Origin: Kiloniella spongiae
Lineage (GTDB): Bacteria; Pseudomonadota; Alphaproteobacteria; Kiloniellales; Kiloniellaceae
Reading direction: 5' to 3'
Length of the DNA: 64,000 bases
Assembly (NCBI RefSeq): GCF_001026905.1
Contig: NZ_LAQL01000006.1
Coordinates: 1 to 64,000 of the forward strand
Within the stretch, counting starts at the first letter, position 1. Each line of letters opens with the position of its first letter. Shown here one piece after another: positions 33,044-42,176 of this stretch. Made by a program: the position numbers and the translations under genes. Below the pieces are notes generated by a model. That model saw only the letters and a list, made by a program, of their open reading frames with translations, was not told where the DNA came from and did no database searches.

Positions 33044-34538
33044 ATTCCTTACCTTTATCAATTCTTGCAATGGTATTCGTTGTGGAGAATCCGTCTTTCA
33101 AATCAGCGAGAATGACTTGCCCGCCATTCTTGATTACGACGTCACCCCCAACAACTTGATCGAGCGTGTAGTCAGCCCCTTTGACCAAGACATCAGGCAA
33201 AATAGCTTCAATCAATTTTAAGGGCGTATCCTCGTCAAACAAAACAACCTGATCGACAATTTCCAAAGCAGCCAAAACCGTCGCCCGTGCATTCTCATCC
33301 TGAATGGGGCGACTTTCTCCTTTGTAACGCTTCACAGAAGCGTCTGTGTTCAATCCAACAATCAAACGATCACATGCTGATCTGGATTGTTGCAATGATG
33401 CAATATGACCGGGATGAAGAAGGTCGAAACTACCGTTGGTAAATCCGACTTTATAGCCAGCCTTACGCCATTGATCGACACGGTGAAGGACAGCATCTAA
33501 CTCAGCAACTTTCGTTTGGCTGAAGTGCCCATTTCGAGCTAAAAGAGCTTGCCTGATTTCACTACCATAGGCAACAGCCGTACCAGTCTTGCCAACAACA
33601 ATACCAGCTGCAATATTTGCGAGCCATGATGCTTCAAGAAGGTTCAATCCGGCAGCAAGTGCCGCGCCCAATACAGCAACAACCGTATCACCTGCGCCTG
33701 AAACATCAAAAACTTCCCGCGCTTCAGCCTCAAGATGTTCCACAGCACCGTCCGACGTTACCAGCGTCATCCCCTCTTCACTGCGCGTAGCCAGAACTCC
33801 TTTAATTCCACATGTATCAATAAGACGCCTACAGGCAGCAACGACCGCGGCATCTCCATCAACAGACATACCCGTTGCTTCATGCAGCTCTTTACGATTT
33901 GGCGTAACGATACTTACGCCTTTATAGATACTATAGTCCCGACCTTTTGGATCTGCGATTATTTGGCATCCGGCTTCCAGGGCTCCAGCAATAACTTTAC
34001 CCAACGTTTCCTGATTCAAAACCCCTTTATCGTAATCAGACAGAATCAGAACAGGTACAGCATCAAGGTTCTCTTGAACGCGCTTTACAATTTCGGAACA
34101 AGTTTCCCGAGCCAGGGCGCGATCCATTTCTCTATCAGCTCGCAAGAGCTGTTGGTTGCTCGCTACAAAACGTTCCTTGATGGTTGTTTGACGCTTAGCT
34201 TCAATGACAAGGTTCAACGGCTCTTGGCCAATTTCCTTTCGAACAAGATCACTGACCTCTTGGCCAATAACATCATCCCCAATGACCGCAACAAAATTTG
34301 TGGACGCGCCAATTGCCGCCAAGTTACGAAGAACATTTCCCGATCCTCCCAACATAGAGACCTGACGATTGATTTTCAGGACAGGAATTGGCCCTTCGGG
34401 GGAGATTCGATCGACACTGCCATAGATAAAACGATCAAGCATAAGATCGCCAACGGTTCGTACTCGCGCACCAGCCAAATCATCAACACGAGCAACTAAA
34501 TCTAATAAATTAATAGAAGGGCGAGTTTCCAAAGTCAT
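33042..34538 (-). CDS. hldE: Bifunctional heptose-7-phosphate kinase / heptose-1-phosphate adenylyltransferase
   Basis: About 498 residues starting from the ATG at 34538 (MTLETRPS); an extension to 34589 lacks family sequence. Residues 1-330 are a PfkB-type sugar kinase (GGSGNVLRNLAAIGA, DPKGRDYSIYKG, FDVSGAGDTVVAVLG) and the rest a cytidylyltransferase-fold adenylyltransferase (GFTNGSFDLLHPGHIASL). Together they make ADP-heptose for the lipopolysaccharide core. Length agrees with the fused enzyme. It stands alone, head to head with the GGDEF/EAL-like gene. Confidence 0.94.
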   Translation of the reverse strand: MTLETRPSINLLDLVARVDDLAGARVRTVGDLMLDRFIYGSVDRISPEGPIPVLKINRQVSMLGGSGNVLRNLAAIGASTNFVAVIGDDVIGQEVSDLVRKEIGQEPLNLVIEAKRQTTIKERFVASNQQLLRADREMDRALARETCSEIVKRVQENLDAVPVLILSDYDKGVLNQETLGKVIAGALEAGCQIIADPKGRDYSIYKGVSIVTPNRKELHEATGMSVDGDAAVVAACRRLIDTCGIKGVLATRSEEGMTLVTSDGAVEHLEAEAREVFDVSGAGDTVVAVLGAALAAGLNLLEASWLANIAAGIVVGKTGTAVAYGSEIRQALLARNGHFSQTKVAELDAVLHRVDQWRKAGYKVGFTNGSFDLLHPGHIASLQQSRSACDRLIVGLNTDASVKRYKGESRPIQDENARATVLAALEIVDQVVLFDEDTPLKLIEAILPDVLVKGADYTLDQVVGGDVVIKNGGQVILADLKDGFSTTNTIARIDKGKE

Positions 34539-34759
34539 CCGAATGCAAACCAATATCCATAAAATTTCTTGTCTATCTTTTGCTATCAATTCAGACAGCG
34601 GGCAAGTTTTTTAAAGGAAAGTCTTTTGATAGAGCTATATTTTGATTGAAAAAGTTACAGATTTAGGTCATTCCGGTAAGGTTAACGAACTTTGAAGACT
34701 CTCAAGGTTAATAATGTTACACACGATGGTGAAATCTGGATGTAATGTAGCCTACCCTT

Positions 34760-36082
34760 ATGGATAACTCGACTTCAACAAAGCAACCCGAAGGCCAATT
34801 CAGTCAAGAAAAGGTCTTTTTGGATTATGTGAAGCGGATCGGCAAACAAACCGATAACCGTCGTGCGGTACATATTCACTTATCGCATTTACGCCCATAC
34901 CATCAACGGGATCATCATTTACGTATCGCTCAAAATGCCTGTGAAGATCTAATTGCAAAATTTTCGGGCACTCTTTTCAGACTACACAACAATGACCTTG
35001 TTGTTGTCACAACAAACGCAACCGTTGCTCAGATTGATGAAACCATCCTGAGGCTTCGTTATCTTTTCAGTGATGACCCTATGCTTGCTGGTGATTATGA
35101 TATACAAGCGGATCAGTTCTGTAGTTGGTTTGATCTAGAACACGAATATGCTGATTTAATTGCCCTTGCGGTCAAGATGAATGAAGATCTTGAAACACAA
35201 ATCCGCAAAGAAAAAGCAGAGGCACTTGCCGCAATACATGGCAAACCAGCCGCTAAGCCCAAAATTCCGCTCATGCCTTCACACTTAGATGCGGTTTCCA
35301 AGGCAATTAATCAGGCTGATCTATCCAGCCTCATGAAACGACAATCGATATTTTTGGTTAACAAAGATCAAAAACCTGAAGCTCTATTCAAAGAACTCTT
35401 CTTTTCGATTGATCAGCTTCAACAAACACTACTGCCAACCCATGATTTACTTGCCAATCGTTGGCTCTTTCAGGATTTAACCCGATATCTCGACAAGCGT
35501 ATGCTGGTCATCCTTCGCCAAAACGACGATTCAACGCTGACAAGATCCTATAGCCTGAACCTGAATGTTGCGACAGCACTGTCTGATGAATTTTTGAAAC
35601 TGGACCATACCTTAGGGGAATCCGTTCGCCGTTCTATTGTGATAGAATTCCAACTTTTGGACGTTTTTGCTGATATCGGCAGCTTTACCTTTGCCCGCGA
35701 CTTCTTAAGAGAACGCGGTTACAAAATTTGTCTCGACGGTATTACCCATCTGTCTTTGCCAATGATTGATCGCCGCACTATGGGCTTTGATCTCATTAAG
35801 CTGCAATGGAACCAGGACTTAACCAAGTTTTTGAAAACACCACGTGGTGATGATATAAGAAACACAATTAAAAAAGTTGACCCTAACAGGATGATTCTTT
35901 GCCATTGTGGCGCCGAAGAAGCTATCGCAACGTCGCATGAGCTTGGGATTAAGCTCATGCAAGGCTTCTTTATTGATAAGTTTGTAAAAAACTGGGCCGC
36001 ATCTAAAAAAGAGCAATCCAAAAGTCTGGCCGATGCAATGGGGCGCCATAGGGCTGAAGCTGACCAAGAGGCAAAAACCTAG
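34760..36082 (+). CDS. Degenerate GGDEF/EAL-type protein (probably not catalytic)
   Basis: 440 residues. Residues 35-130 resemble a diguanylate cyclase fold, but the GGDEF site reads LFRLHNNDLVVV, that is HNNDL. Residues 190-415 resemble an EAL domain: the second signature, normally DDFG, reads ICLDGITHLSLP, followed by FDLIKLQWNQDL as in VDVIKID. The EAL motif itself is replaced in IVIEFQLLD. Metal-binding residues for cyclic di-GMP hydrolysis are thus largely gone. Such proteins can act as nucleotide receptors or as structural partners. The frame is intact. Next to it lies regA on the opposite strand. Confidence 0.7.
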   Translation: MDNSTSTKQPEGQFSQEKVFLDYVKRIGKQTDNRRAVHIHLSHLRPYHQRDHHLRIAQNACEDLIAKFSGTLFRLHNNDLVVVTTNATVAQIDETILRLRYLFSDDPMLAGDYDIQADQFCSWFDLEHEYADLIALAVKMNEDLETQIRKEKAEALAAIHGKPAAKPKIPLMPSHLDAVSKAINQADLSSLMKRQSIFLVNKDQKPEALFKELFFSIDQLQQTLLPTHDLLANRWLFQDLTRYLDKRMLVILRQNDDSTLTRSYSLNLNVATALSDEFLKLDHTLGESVRRSIVIEFQLLDVFADIGSFTFARDFLRERGYKICLDGITHLSLPMIDRRTMGFDLIKLQWNQDLTKFLKTPRGDDIRNTIKKVDPNRMILCHCGAEEAIATSHELGIKLMQGFFIDKFVKNWAASKKEQSKSLADAMGRHRAEADQEAKT

Positions 36083-36114
36083 AGTAACCTGTCAAGAAAA
36101 GCACCTTTTAGGCC

Positions 36115-36669
36115 TCAAGCGTGCGGAGCATACTTTGCCAAAATACGCTGCAGTGTCCGGCGGTGCATCCTCAAACGACGTGCTGTTTCAGAAACATTAC
36201 GATCACATTGTTCGTATACACGCTGAATATGCTCCCAACGCACACGATCTGCGGTCATAGGAAGCTCAGGCGGCGGAGGCATATCACCGTCGGTGCTAGA
36301 TTGTAACAAGGTCGCAGCAACCTGATCGGGATCAGCAGGTTTCGGCAAATAATCCAAAGCACCAACTTTAACCGCAGCAACAGCTGTCGCAATGTTTCCA
36401 TAACCTGTGAGAACAACAACACGGGCATCTTCGGATGTTTCGTGGATCGCTTTGACCACATCCAGACCAGATCCATCCTGCAGCCTCAAATCAACAACTG
36501 CATATTCCTGAGCTTCTGAATGCGCCAAACGGATGCCGTCTGCAACTGAGTTGGCAATAACAGGCTCAAATCCGCGACGATCCATGGCCCGAGACAAGCG
36601 TTCTGCAAAACGCTCATCATCATCAACAATCAGCAGCTTCTTTTTTTCCGCGTCCTGTGATTCTGACAT
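36115..36669 (-). CDS. regA: Redox response regulator RegA/PrrA/ActR
   Basis: 184 residues: receiver domain with phosphorylation site Asp60 (YAVVDLRLQDGSG), switch Lys110 (YLPKP), a proline-rich linker (MPPPPELP) and a Fis-type helix-turn-helix (NVSETARRLRMHRRTLQRILAKYAP). This is the highly conserved RegA layout that controls respiration, photosynthesis or carbon and nitrogen genes in response to redox state. Its kinase gene lies directly upstream in the same direction, with 147 bases between. Confidence 0.95.
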   Translation of the reverse strand: MSESQDAEKKKLLIVDDDERFAERLSRAMDRRGFEPVIANSVADGIRLAHSEAQEYAVVDLRLQDGSGLDVVKAIHETSEDARVVVLTGYGNIATAVAAVKVGALDYLPKPADPDQVAATLLQSSTDGDMPPPPELPMTADRVRWEHIQRVYEQCDRNVSETARRLRMHRRTLQRILAKYAPHA

Positions 36670-36816
36670 TACTTGTTACCCCTAGACAATTCTATTCTTT
36701 GTTATTTCATCATATTCTATGCTTCCTGACACAGACGGTCAAAGATGCATTAAGCTCAGCTGTCTTGCAAAAAATTCATACACTTAAAATTAGCTAAAAC
36801 TCAAATTCTATGCCAT

Positions 36817-38190
36817 TCACACTGGCTGAGTTGCAACTTCGAGACGATGCCTGGGCCAAACAATATTAACAACGGCACCACCTACTTCATGGTTAGAGTA
36901 TGTTACTTTCCCCCCCGTGTGAGAAAGAAGGGTTGTTGCGATGAAAACTCCCAACCCCATATGGTCCCCATCCTCTTCCTTACGGCGGTCCAAGTTTTTT
37001 TGAACCACAGCTTTTTGTGCATGCTCTCGATTGGAGAGCAAGGGATCGCCTAAACGGCCGAGAACCTGTGGATCAAAGCCAGGACCATCGTCATGTATAG
37101 TAAGAGTAATTGTTCTTTTATCCCAGACCAGTGATATATCGACTTTTTCTTTCGCAAACTGAATTGCATTTTGAGCGAAAAGCCCCAGCGAGTGTAAAAT
37201 TTCTGGGCTTCGTTCGACCATGGGATGCTCAATGCTTGTACCCTCTCCGGAATCATCGCGCGATTTGGCCTCAATAACCGTCTGAATATCCAACTTTTCA
37301 TAAGGAGCCACAGCAGCTTCAACAAGGCTTTGAATCGGCATAAAGTTATAGGGGTCCCCTCCATCTTCTTCCGGCCAAGCAGCAAGATTTTGCAAAATTT
37401 CCCGACACCTGATGATTTCACTAATAAGAAGTTCGACATCCGGCAGATAAATATCATCTGGCGGCAACTCCTCTTTCATTTCTTTTGCAACAACAAGCAT
37501 TGTTCCCAAAGGGCTGCCTAGTTCATGAGCAGCGGCGGCGGCCAATCCCCCTAATGCTGATAACTTTTGCTCTCGGGCCAAGGCCATTTGCGACGCCACC
37601 AGCGCCATTCCCATTGATCGGGCCTCTTCTGTTAATGAAGAAACATAAACTGCCAAAAAAATTGCCGTAAAAACTAACGCGGCCCACAAACCGTAGAGAT
37701 AAAGCGAATGAAGGAAAAAACTACCTTCAGGCCAAGGAAGCGGCAAATAGAAGAAAACATCGGCTGTCACCGCGACAATTGCCAAGATACTTAAGCAAAT
37801 TGTACTGCGTCTGGTGAGAATGGAAGCCGAAACAGTTACCGGGCCAAGGATCAGGATAGAAAAAGGATTTGTCAGACCACCTGTTAAGGACAACAGCACC
37901 GAGATTTGAATCAAATCAAACGCTAATGCCATGGTTGCTTCTTTGTTACGCAGCCAAGACGACGCCGGTCGCGTCGCTACCTGTGCAATGTTTAAGACAC
38001 CCGATGTCAAAACCACTAAAAATGCAGCAACCAGCGGCAGCTCCAACCCAAGGCCAAAATGAGCAATCAACAGCGCTGCTGTTTGTCCACAGATTGCCAT
38101 CCACCTGATGAAAACCAGCGTTCTTAAACGGACACGTCCCTGGTCAGGATGTAATCCTACTTCAGGTTCCAGTCGGAATGTACTACTCAC
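36817..38190 (-). CDS. regB: Redox sensor histidine kinase RegB/PrrB
   Basis: 457 residues with six membrane helices in the first 185. The quinone-sensing heptad GGLTNPF is at 104-110. The phosphorylated His222 lies in AHELGSPLGT, and the redox-active Cys262 is conserved in EIIRCREILQNL. The ATPase domain follows (FAQNAIQFAKEKVDISL, HDDGPGFDP, GLGVFIATTLLSHTGG). All known redox-sensing residues are present, so the sensor is probably functional. It is divergent from an ABC-2 exporter. The Sco/SenC gene, often adjacent to regBA in other genomes, lies 17 kb away here. Confidence 0.95.
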   Translation of the reverse strand: MSSTFRLEPEVGLHPDQGRVRLRTLVFIRWMAICGQTAALLIAHFGLGLELPLVAAFLVVLTSGVLNIAQVATRPASSWLRNKEATMALAFDLIQISVLLSLTGGLTNPFSILILGPVTVSASILTRRSTICLSILAIVAVTADVFFYLPLPWPEGSFFLHSLYLYGLWAALVFTAIFLAVYVSSLTEEARSMGMALVASQMALAREQKLSALGGLAAAAAHELGSPLGTMLVVAKEMKEELPPDDIYLPDVELLISEIIRCREILQNLAAWPEEDGGDPYNFMPIQSLVEAAVAPYEKLDIQTVIEAKSRDDSGEGTSIEHPMVERSPEILHSLGLFAQNAIQFAKEKVDISLVWDKRTITLTIHDDGPGFDPQVLGRLGDPLLSNREHAQKAVVQKNLDRRKEEDGDHMGLGVFIATTLLSHTGGKVTYSNHEVGGAVVNIVWPRHRLEVATQPV

Positions 38191-38352
38191 TGGTTTGCTT
38201 CCATCTTCTAGGCTCTATCCATCTACGGCTTTGTACTCTCAGGGGGTAAATCTTTATAATTTATAAGATTTTTGTGGCATCACAATTTAATAGATATCAT
38301 TCTATAGCAAAACAGAACAAGATCACTTTTCCAACCATATTATATTAAGCCC

Positions 38353-39156
38353 ATGACTCAGCACGCTATTCATGTCGAGAACCTCAGCAAAAGTTATGAT
38401 GATGTTCTTGCCGTAAAATCAATTTCTTTTGCCGTGAAACCGGGCGAAACCGTCGCCTTGTTGGGCGGCAACGGCGCGGGTAAAACTACCACCATATCCA
38501 TGCTTCTTGGTATTCTTTTACCAACATCAGGGACGATTCAGGTACTAGGTGAAGACATGGTCAAAGACCGTTTCAAAGTCATGCACCGTCTGAATTTTTC
38601 CTCACCCTACGTAGATCTACCCAGACGCTTGACTGTCAAACAAAATCTTATGTTTTTCAGTAAACTCTATGGCATTATCAACGCCAAAGAACGCTTGATG
38701 CTTTTGGCAGAAGAACTCAACCTTCTCGACTTATTAAACCGCCCAACCGGCAGCCTGTCCGCAGGACAAAAAACCCGTGTTTCTGTCGCCAAAGCCCTGA
38801 TTAACGAACCTGAAATTCTTTTGCTGGACGAGCCAACGGCCTCACTCGATCCAGATACCGCTGACTGGGTTAGAAATTATATAAAAGAATATCAAAAACG
38901 AAACAGCGCAGCGATCTTACTCGCATCCCATAACATGACCGAGGTAGAGAGAATTTGTGACAACGTCCTAATGATGAAATACGGCAAGATTGTCGATCAG
39001 GGCGCACCAGATGATCTATTACATCGTTATAGCCGAACAAATCTGGAAGAAGTTTTTCTTGATATTGCCCGAAATCGGAAGGACTCTGCGAGTAAAGATG
39101 GCAATGATATATCGAGAAAACCACCTCATGATGATTTAGAGTATGGGGATATTTGA
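38353..39156 (+). CDS. ABC-2 exporter ATP-binding protein
   Basis: 267 residues with Walker A GGNGAGKTTTISML near residue 38, signature LSAGQKTRVSVAKAL and Walker B LLLDEPTASLDPD. The fold and pairing are those of NodI/CcmA-like exporters. It overlaps the permease gene by 14 bases. Cargo is unknown. It is transcribed divergently from regB across a 162-base AT-rich promoter region. Confidence 0.88.
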   Translation: MTQHAIHVENLSKSYDDVLAVKSISFAVKPGETVALLGGNGAGKTTTISMLLGILLPTSGTIQVLGEDMVKDRFKVMHRLNFSSPYVDLPRRLTVKQNLMFFSKLYGIINAKERLMLLAEELNLLDLLNRPTGSLSAGQKTRVSVAKALINEPEILLLDEPTASLDPDTADWVRNYIKEYQKRNSAAILLASHNMTEVERICDNVLMMKYGKIVDQGAPDDLLHRYSRTNLEEVFLDIARNRKDSASKDGNDISRKPPHDDLEYGDI

Positions 39157-40006
39157 GATGTCAAATTCATCAAACCAAACCACAGCCACTATTCCCCAAA
39201 TCAGGCGTAACCGTTCTGCATTGATCCGCATACAATCTGTTATGATGCGCCATCTATACCTGATGCGTGCTTCCTGGCCCCGTATTTTTGAACTTATGTA
39301 TTGGCCATCAATTCAGATTGTGCTTTGGGGTTTCATTACACAGTTCCTGTTAACAAACAGCAGCTATATCGCCCAAGCCGCGGGCGTTTTGGTATCAGCT
39401 GTCCTTCTGTGGGATATTCTCTTTCGTGCACAACTTGGTTTCAGCCTCTCTTTTCTGGAAGAGCTCTGGTCCCGTAACATTGGCAATTTGGCTGTTAGCC
39501 CTTTGCGTCCTTATGAGTTTCTATTTGCTCTGATGGTCATGAGTATGATCAGAACGCTCATAGGTATTCTGCCGGCCACTTTCCTTGCAATCCTGTTTTA
39601 TGAAGTATCCCTCTATGATCTAGGGCTACCACTGATATTATTTTTCAGTAACCTGATGATGATGGGATGGACCATTGGTCTTTTGGTCTGCGCTCTTATT
39701 CTTAGAGTTGGATTGGGGGCTGAATCCATGGCCTGGTTGACCATCTTTTTGATTGCGCCAATTTCAGCAGTCTACTACCCCGTAGACATCTTGCCGGAAT
39801 GGCTGCAAGCACTTGCCTGGGGATTGCCAACTGCACCAGTATTTGAAGGTATGCGCGCCATTCTTTTTGATCAGGGCTTTCAACTTGACCTTTTTATCCA
39901 TTCGTTACTCTTAAATATACTCTACTTCTCTATCGCAATCGGTGTGTTTTTATGGGCTTACCACGTCGCAAGGAAACGCGGCCTCTTATTACAAATGGGG
40001 GAATAG
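39143..40006 (+). CDS. ABC-2 type permease
   Basis: 287 residues with six membrane helices of the ABC2_membrane type (ASWPRIFELMYWPSIQIVLWGF, SRNIGNLAVSPLRPYEFLFALM, PISAVYYPVDILPEWLQALAWGLP). NodJ-like in overall layout. It forms an exporter with the preceding ATPase; the long gene overlap means translation coupling. Function in export of lipid, sugar or heme cannot be separated by sequence. Confidence 0.88.
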   Translation: MGIFEMSNSSNQTTATIPQIRRNRSALIRIQSVMMRHLYLMRASWPRIFELMYWPSIQIVLWGFITQFLLTNSSYIAQAAGVLVSAVLLWDILFRAQLGFSLSFLEELWSRNIGNLAVSPLRPYEFLFALMVMSMIRTLIGILPATFLAILFYEVSLYDLGLPLILFFSNLMMMGWTIGLLVCALILRVGLGAESMAWLTIFLIAPISAVYYPVDILPEWLQALAWGLPTAPVFEGMRAILFDQGFQLDLFIHSLLLNILYFSIAIGVFLWAYHVARKRGLLLQMGE

Positions 40007-40055
40007 CAATGCTACTCCCCCAATAAACCTCTTCGTATTTCTCATAAAATTGGAA

Positions 40056-41084
40056 TTAAGCCGGGCCACTAACCCCGGCTTCAGCAAAGGTCGCCATACC
40101 ATTGTGACAAGCACATGCCGCCTTTAGAATCTGTATTGCAAGCACAGCCCCGGAACCTTCCCCCAGACGCATATTGAAATCCAACAAAGGTTCTTTACCA
40201 ATATTAGTCATGAGAGCTTGATGACCAGGCTCTACGGACTGATGTCCGACAACGCAGTGATCGAGAAGCCTGTCATCAATCGCATGAAGAACAGCGGCAG
40301 CTGCAGTACAGGTATAGCCATCTAGAACGACAGGTGTTCGGGCGAGGCGTGCCGCAATAACAGTACCAACAATAGCCGCGAGTTCAAAACCGCCAACACA
40401 GCGTAAAATCTGAAGGGGATCATCAGTAAAAGTTGGTTGGTGTAATTCAACAGCCTGATTGATCAGCTTGGTCTTCAGGGCAAGTGTTTCATCATCCACC
40501 CCCGTACCACGCCCAACCCAATCACTAGCATCCCCGCCGTAAAGCGCCATACAAATCGCCGCGGCTGATGTGGTATTGCCAATACCCATCTCACCAACGG
40601 CCAAAACATCGATGCCTTCTTCCACTGCCATCATTCCATAGGCAATCGCACGGACAAAATCTTCTTCTTCCATCGCAGGCTGTTCACTGAAATCAGCCGT
40701 TGGCTCATCCAGAGCCAATTCATACACACGCAAGTCTGAATCAGCCAATCCGCAAAGCTGGTTCACTGCTGCACCACCATGGATGAAGTTGGCGACCATT
40801 TGCTTGGTAACTTCAGTCGGGTAAGCCGAAACGCCCTTCGCCGCAATACCATGGTTTCCGGCAAAAACAGCCGTAAATGGGCGATCCACCTGTGGCTTTT
40901 TCTTCCCCTGCCATGCAGCAAGCCAGATGGCCAATTCCTCTAGCCGACCCAATGCACCCAAGGGTTTCGTGAGCTGTGTCTGCCTTTCTTCTGCGGCTTT
41001 TGCAGCTTCTCGGCTTGGCCCCGGTAATTCCTTTAGCAGAACATGAATTTCATCCAGCGTCGAAATAGATGCCGCATCTGACAT
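40056..41084 (-). CDS. cobT: Nicotinate-nucleotide--dimethylbenzimidazole phosphoribosyltransferase
   Basis: 342 residues. Makes alpha-ribazole phosphate for the lower ligand of cobalamin. Family segments include AVFAGNHGIAAKGVSAYP, FIHGGAAVNQLC, GEMGIGNTTSAAAI, GRGTGVDD and the C-terminal VLDGYTCTAAAAVL with catalytic glutamate in RLGEGSGAVLA. Divergent from cobS and cobC. No cobalamin riboswitch was found in the shared 222-base region, although a stem structure is present. Confidence 0.95.
   Translation of the reverse strand: MSDAASISTLDEIHVLLKELPGPSREAAKAAEERQTQLTKPLGALGRLEELAIWLAAWQGKKKPQVDRPFTAVFAGNHGIAAKGVSAYPTEVTKQMVANFIHGGAAVNQLCGLADSDLRVYELALDEPTADFSEQPAMEEEDFVRAIAYGMMAVEEGIDVLAVGEMGIGNTTSAAAICMALYGGDASDWVGRGTGVDDETLALKTKLINQAVELHQPTFTDDPLQILRCVGGFELAAIVGTVIAARLARTPVVLDGYTCTAAAAVLHAIDDRLLDHCVVGHQSVEPGHQALMTNIGKEPLLDFNMRLGEGSGAVLAIQILKAACACHNGMATFAEAGVSGPA
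40058..40081 (-). terminator. Terminator at the cobT stop
   Basis: AAGCCGGG (40058-40065) pairs with CCCGGCTT (40074-40081). The stem includes the last codons and the stop of cobT, and TTAATTCCAATTTT follows on the minus strand. Confidence 0.65.
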
Positions 41085-41135
41085 AGTTTGTTATCTCCCT
41101 TGCCCCTGATTTAACACAGGATTGCGATGTCTTCA

Positions 41136-41215
41136 GGTTATCAAATAGCTTTACAGAACCGCTTTGGGGCGGCATTTGTTTCTTTGTGCGTTGATAACCC
41201 GATTTAATCGGTTTT
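41136..41215. promoter_or_regulatory. Stem structures between cobT and cobS
   Basis: GGTTATCAA (41136-41144) and TTGATAACC (41191-41199) are perfect inverted arms enclosing a GC-rich hairpin near 41158-41173. Directly next to it CCGAT-TTA-ATCGG (41199-41211) is followed by TTTT. These may form a leader on the cobT side or a small terminator on the cobS side. The B12-box of cobalamin riboswitches is not visible on either strand. Confidence 0.4.
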
Positions 41216-41306
41216 AAAGCTCTGGCCCAAGCCATAACATAGCAGCAGGCCGTTGTCTTTACCTCTGAACCACTCTCTTTGTCGCATATACACCGGATAA
41301 GGCAAC

Positions 41307-42167
41307 ATGACAGCTCAACAGAACGATAAATCACATCAATGGCTGAACATGATAAAGCAGTTTGAACAAGATATACGTATCGCCCTTGCTTTTATGACAC
41401 GCATACCTGTGCCTTATCCAATGGATAAAGAAGGTAACCCAACAAGTCGCAGCCTTGCAGAAGCGTCTTGGTCTTTTCCACTTATCGGCATTTTGGTCGG
41501 TTTCATCAGTGCCACAGTACTGGTCTTGAGCTTCTATCTCTCATTGCCGCTCTATGTCTGTGCCCTTCTTGCAATTGTCGCCAGCATTCTTGTCACAGGC
41601 GCTCTGCACGAAGACGGCCTCGCCGATGTCGCTGATGGCTTTGGTGGCAGTCACGACCCGGAACGCAAGCTCGAGATCATGAAGGATAGTCGCGTTGGGA
41701 GTTATGGTGTCCTTGCTCTCGGCATCTCTGTTCTGGTCAGAACGCTCTTGTTGGGTAGCCTGCTATCTTTAGCACAACTAAGCCCCATAAGTGCCGCCCC
41801 CTATCAATGGGCAATCCTAATCCAGATATTCTCTATTTATATTTCCGCACATATGATTGGCAGAGGTTTGGCACCCTTGATGATGAGCCATCTTCCCTTG
41901 GCCAAGAAAAGCGGAATGGCCGCGACCGCCGCAAAACCCAAATTACGTAGCAGCTACGGCAGCCTACTGTTGACTGTGTTGTTACTTTTTATTTTTCTTC
42001 CCCCACTATCCGTCTTGATTGTTCTGGTTTCCAATGTCCTAATGATTTTGTTTTTATCATGGCTAACAATGCGGCAGGTTGGTGGGTATACGGGTGATGT
42101 TCTCGGCACAGCAGTACAACTGTGTGAAATCGTTACCTATCTCGTCCTGTTAAGCTATATCGCCTAG
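41307..42167 (+). CDS. cobS: Adenosylcobinamide-GDP ribazoletransferase CobS
   Basis: 286 residues, membrane enzyme that joins alpha-ribazole to adenosylcobinamide-GDP. Signature GALHEDGLADVADGFGGSHDPERKLEIMKDSRVGSYG (read in two parts) is intact near residues 95-130, with hydrophobic helices before and after. The first ATG is preceded by an AAGG ribosome site. cobC follows after nine bases, so they are one transcript. Confidence 0.94.
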   Translation: MTAQQNDKSHQWLNMIKQFEQDIRIALAFMTRIPVPYPMDKEGNPTSRSLAEASWSFPLIGILVGFISATVLVLSFYLSLPLYVCALLAIVASILVTGALHEDGLADVADGFGGSHDPERKLEIMKDSRVGSYGVLALGISVLVRTLLLGSLLSLAQLSPISAAPYQWAILIQIFSIYISAHMIGRGLAPLMMSHLPLAKKSGMAATAAKPKLRSSYGSLLLTVLLLFIFLPPLSVLIVLVSNVLMILFLSWLTMRQVGGYTGDVLGTAVQLCEIVTYLVLLSYIA

Positions 42168-42176
42168 GAGGCACAA

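Noticed and set aside
33735-34499. 254-codon frame opposite hldE
   Set aside because: Shadow of the kinase domain; no domain of its own.
41085-41306. Cobalamin riboswitch between cobT and cobS
   Set aside because: No B12 box or GGGAA-type core on either strand.
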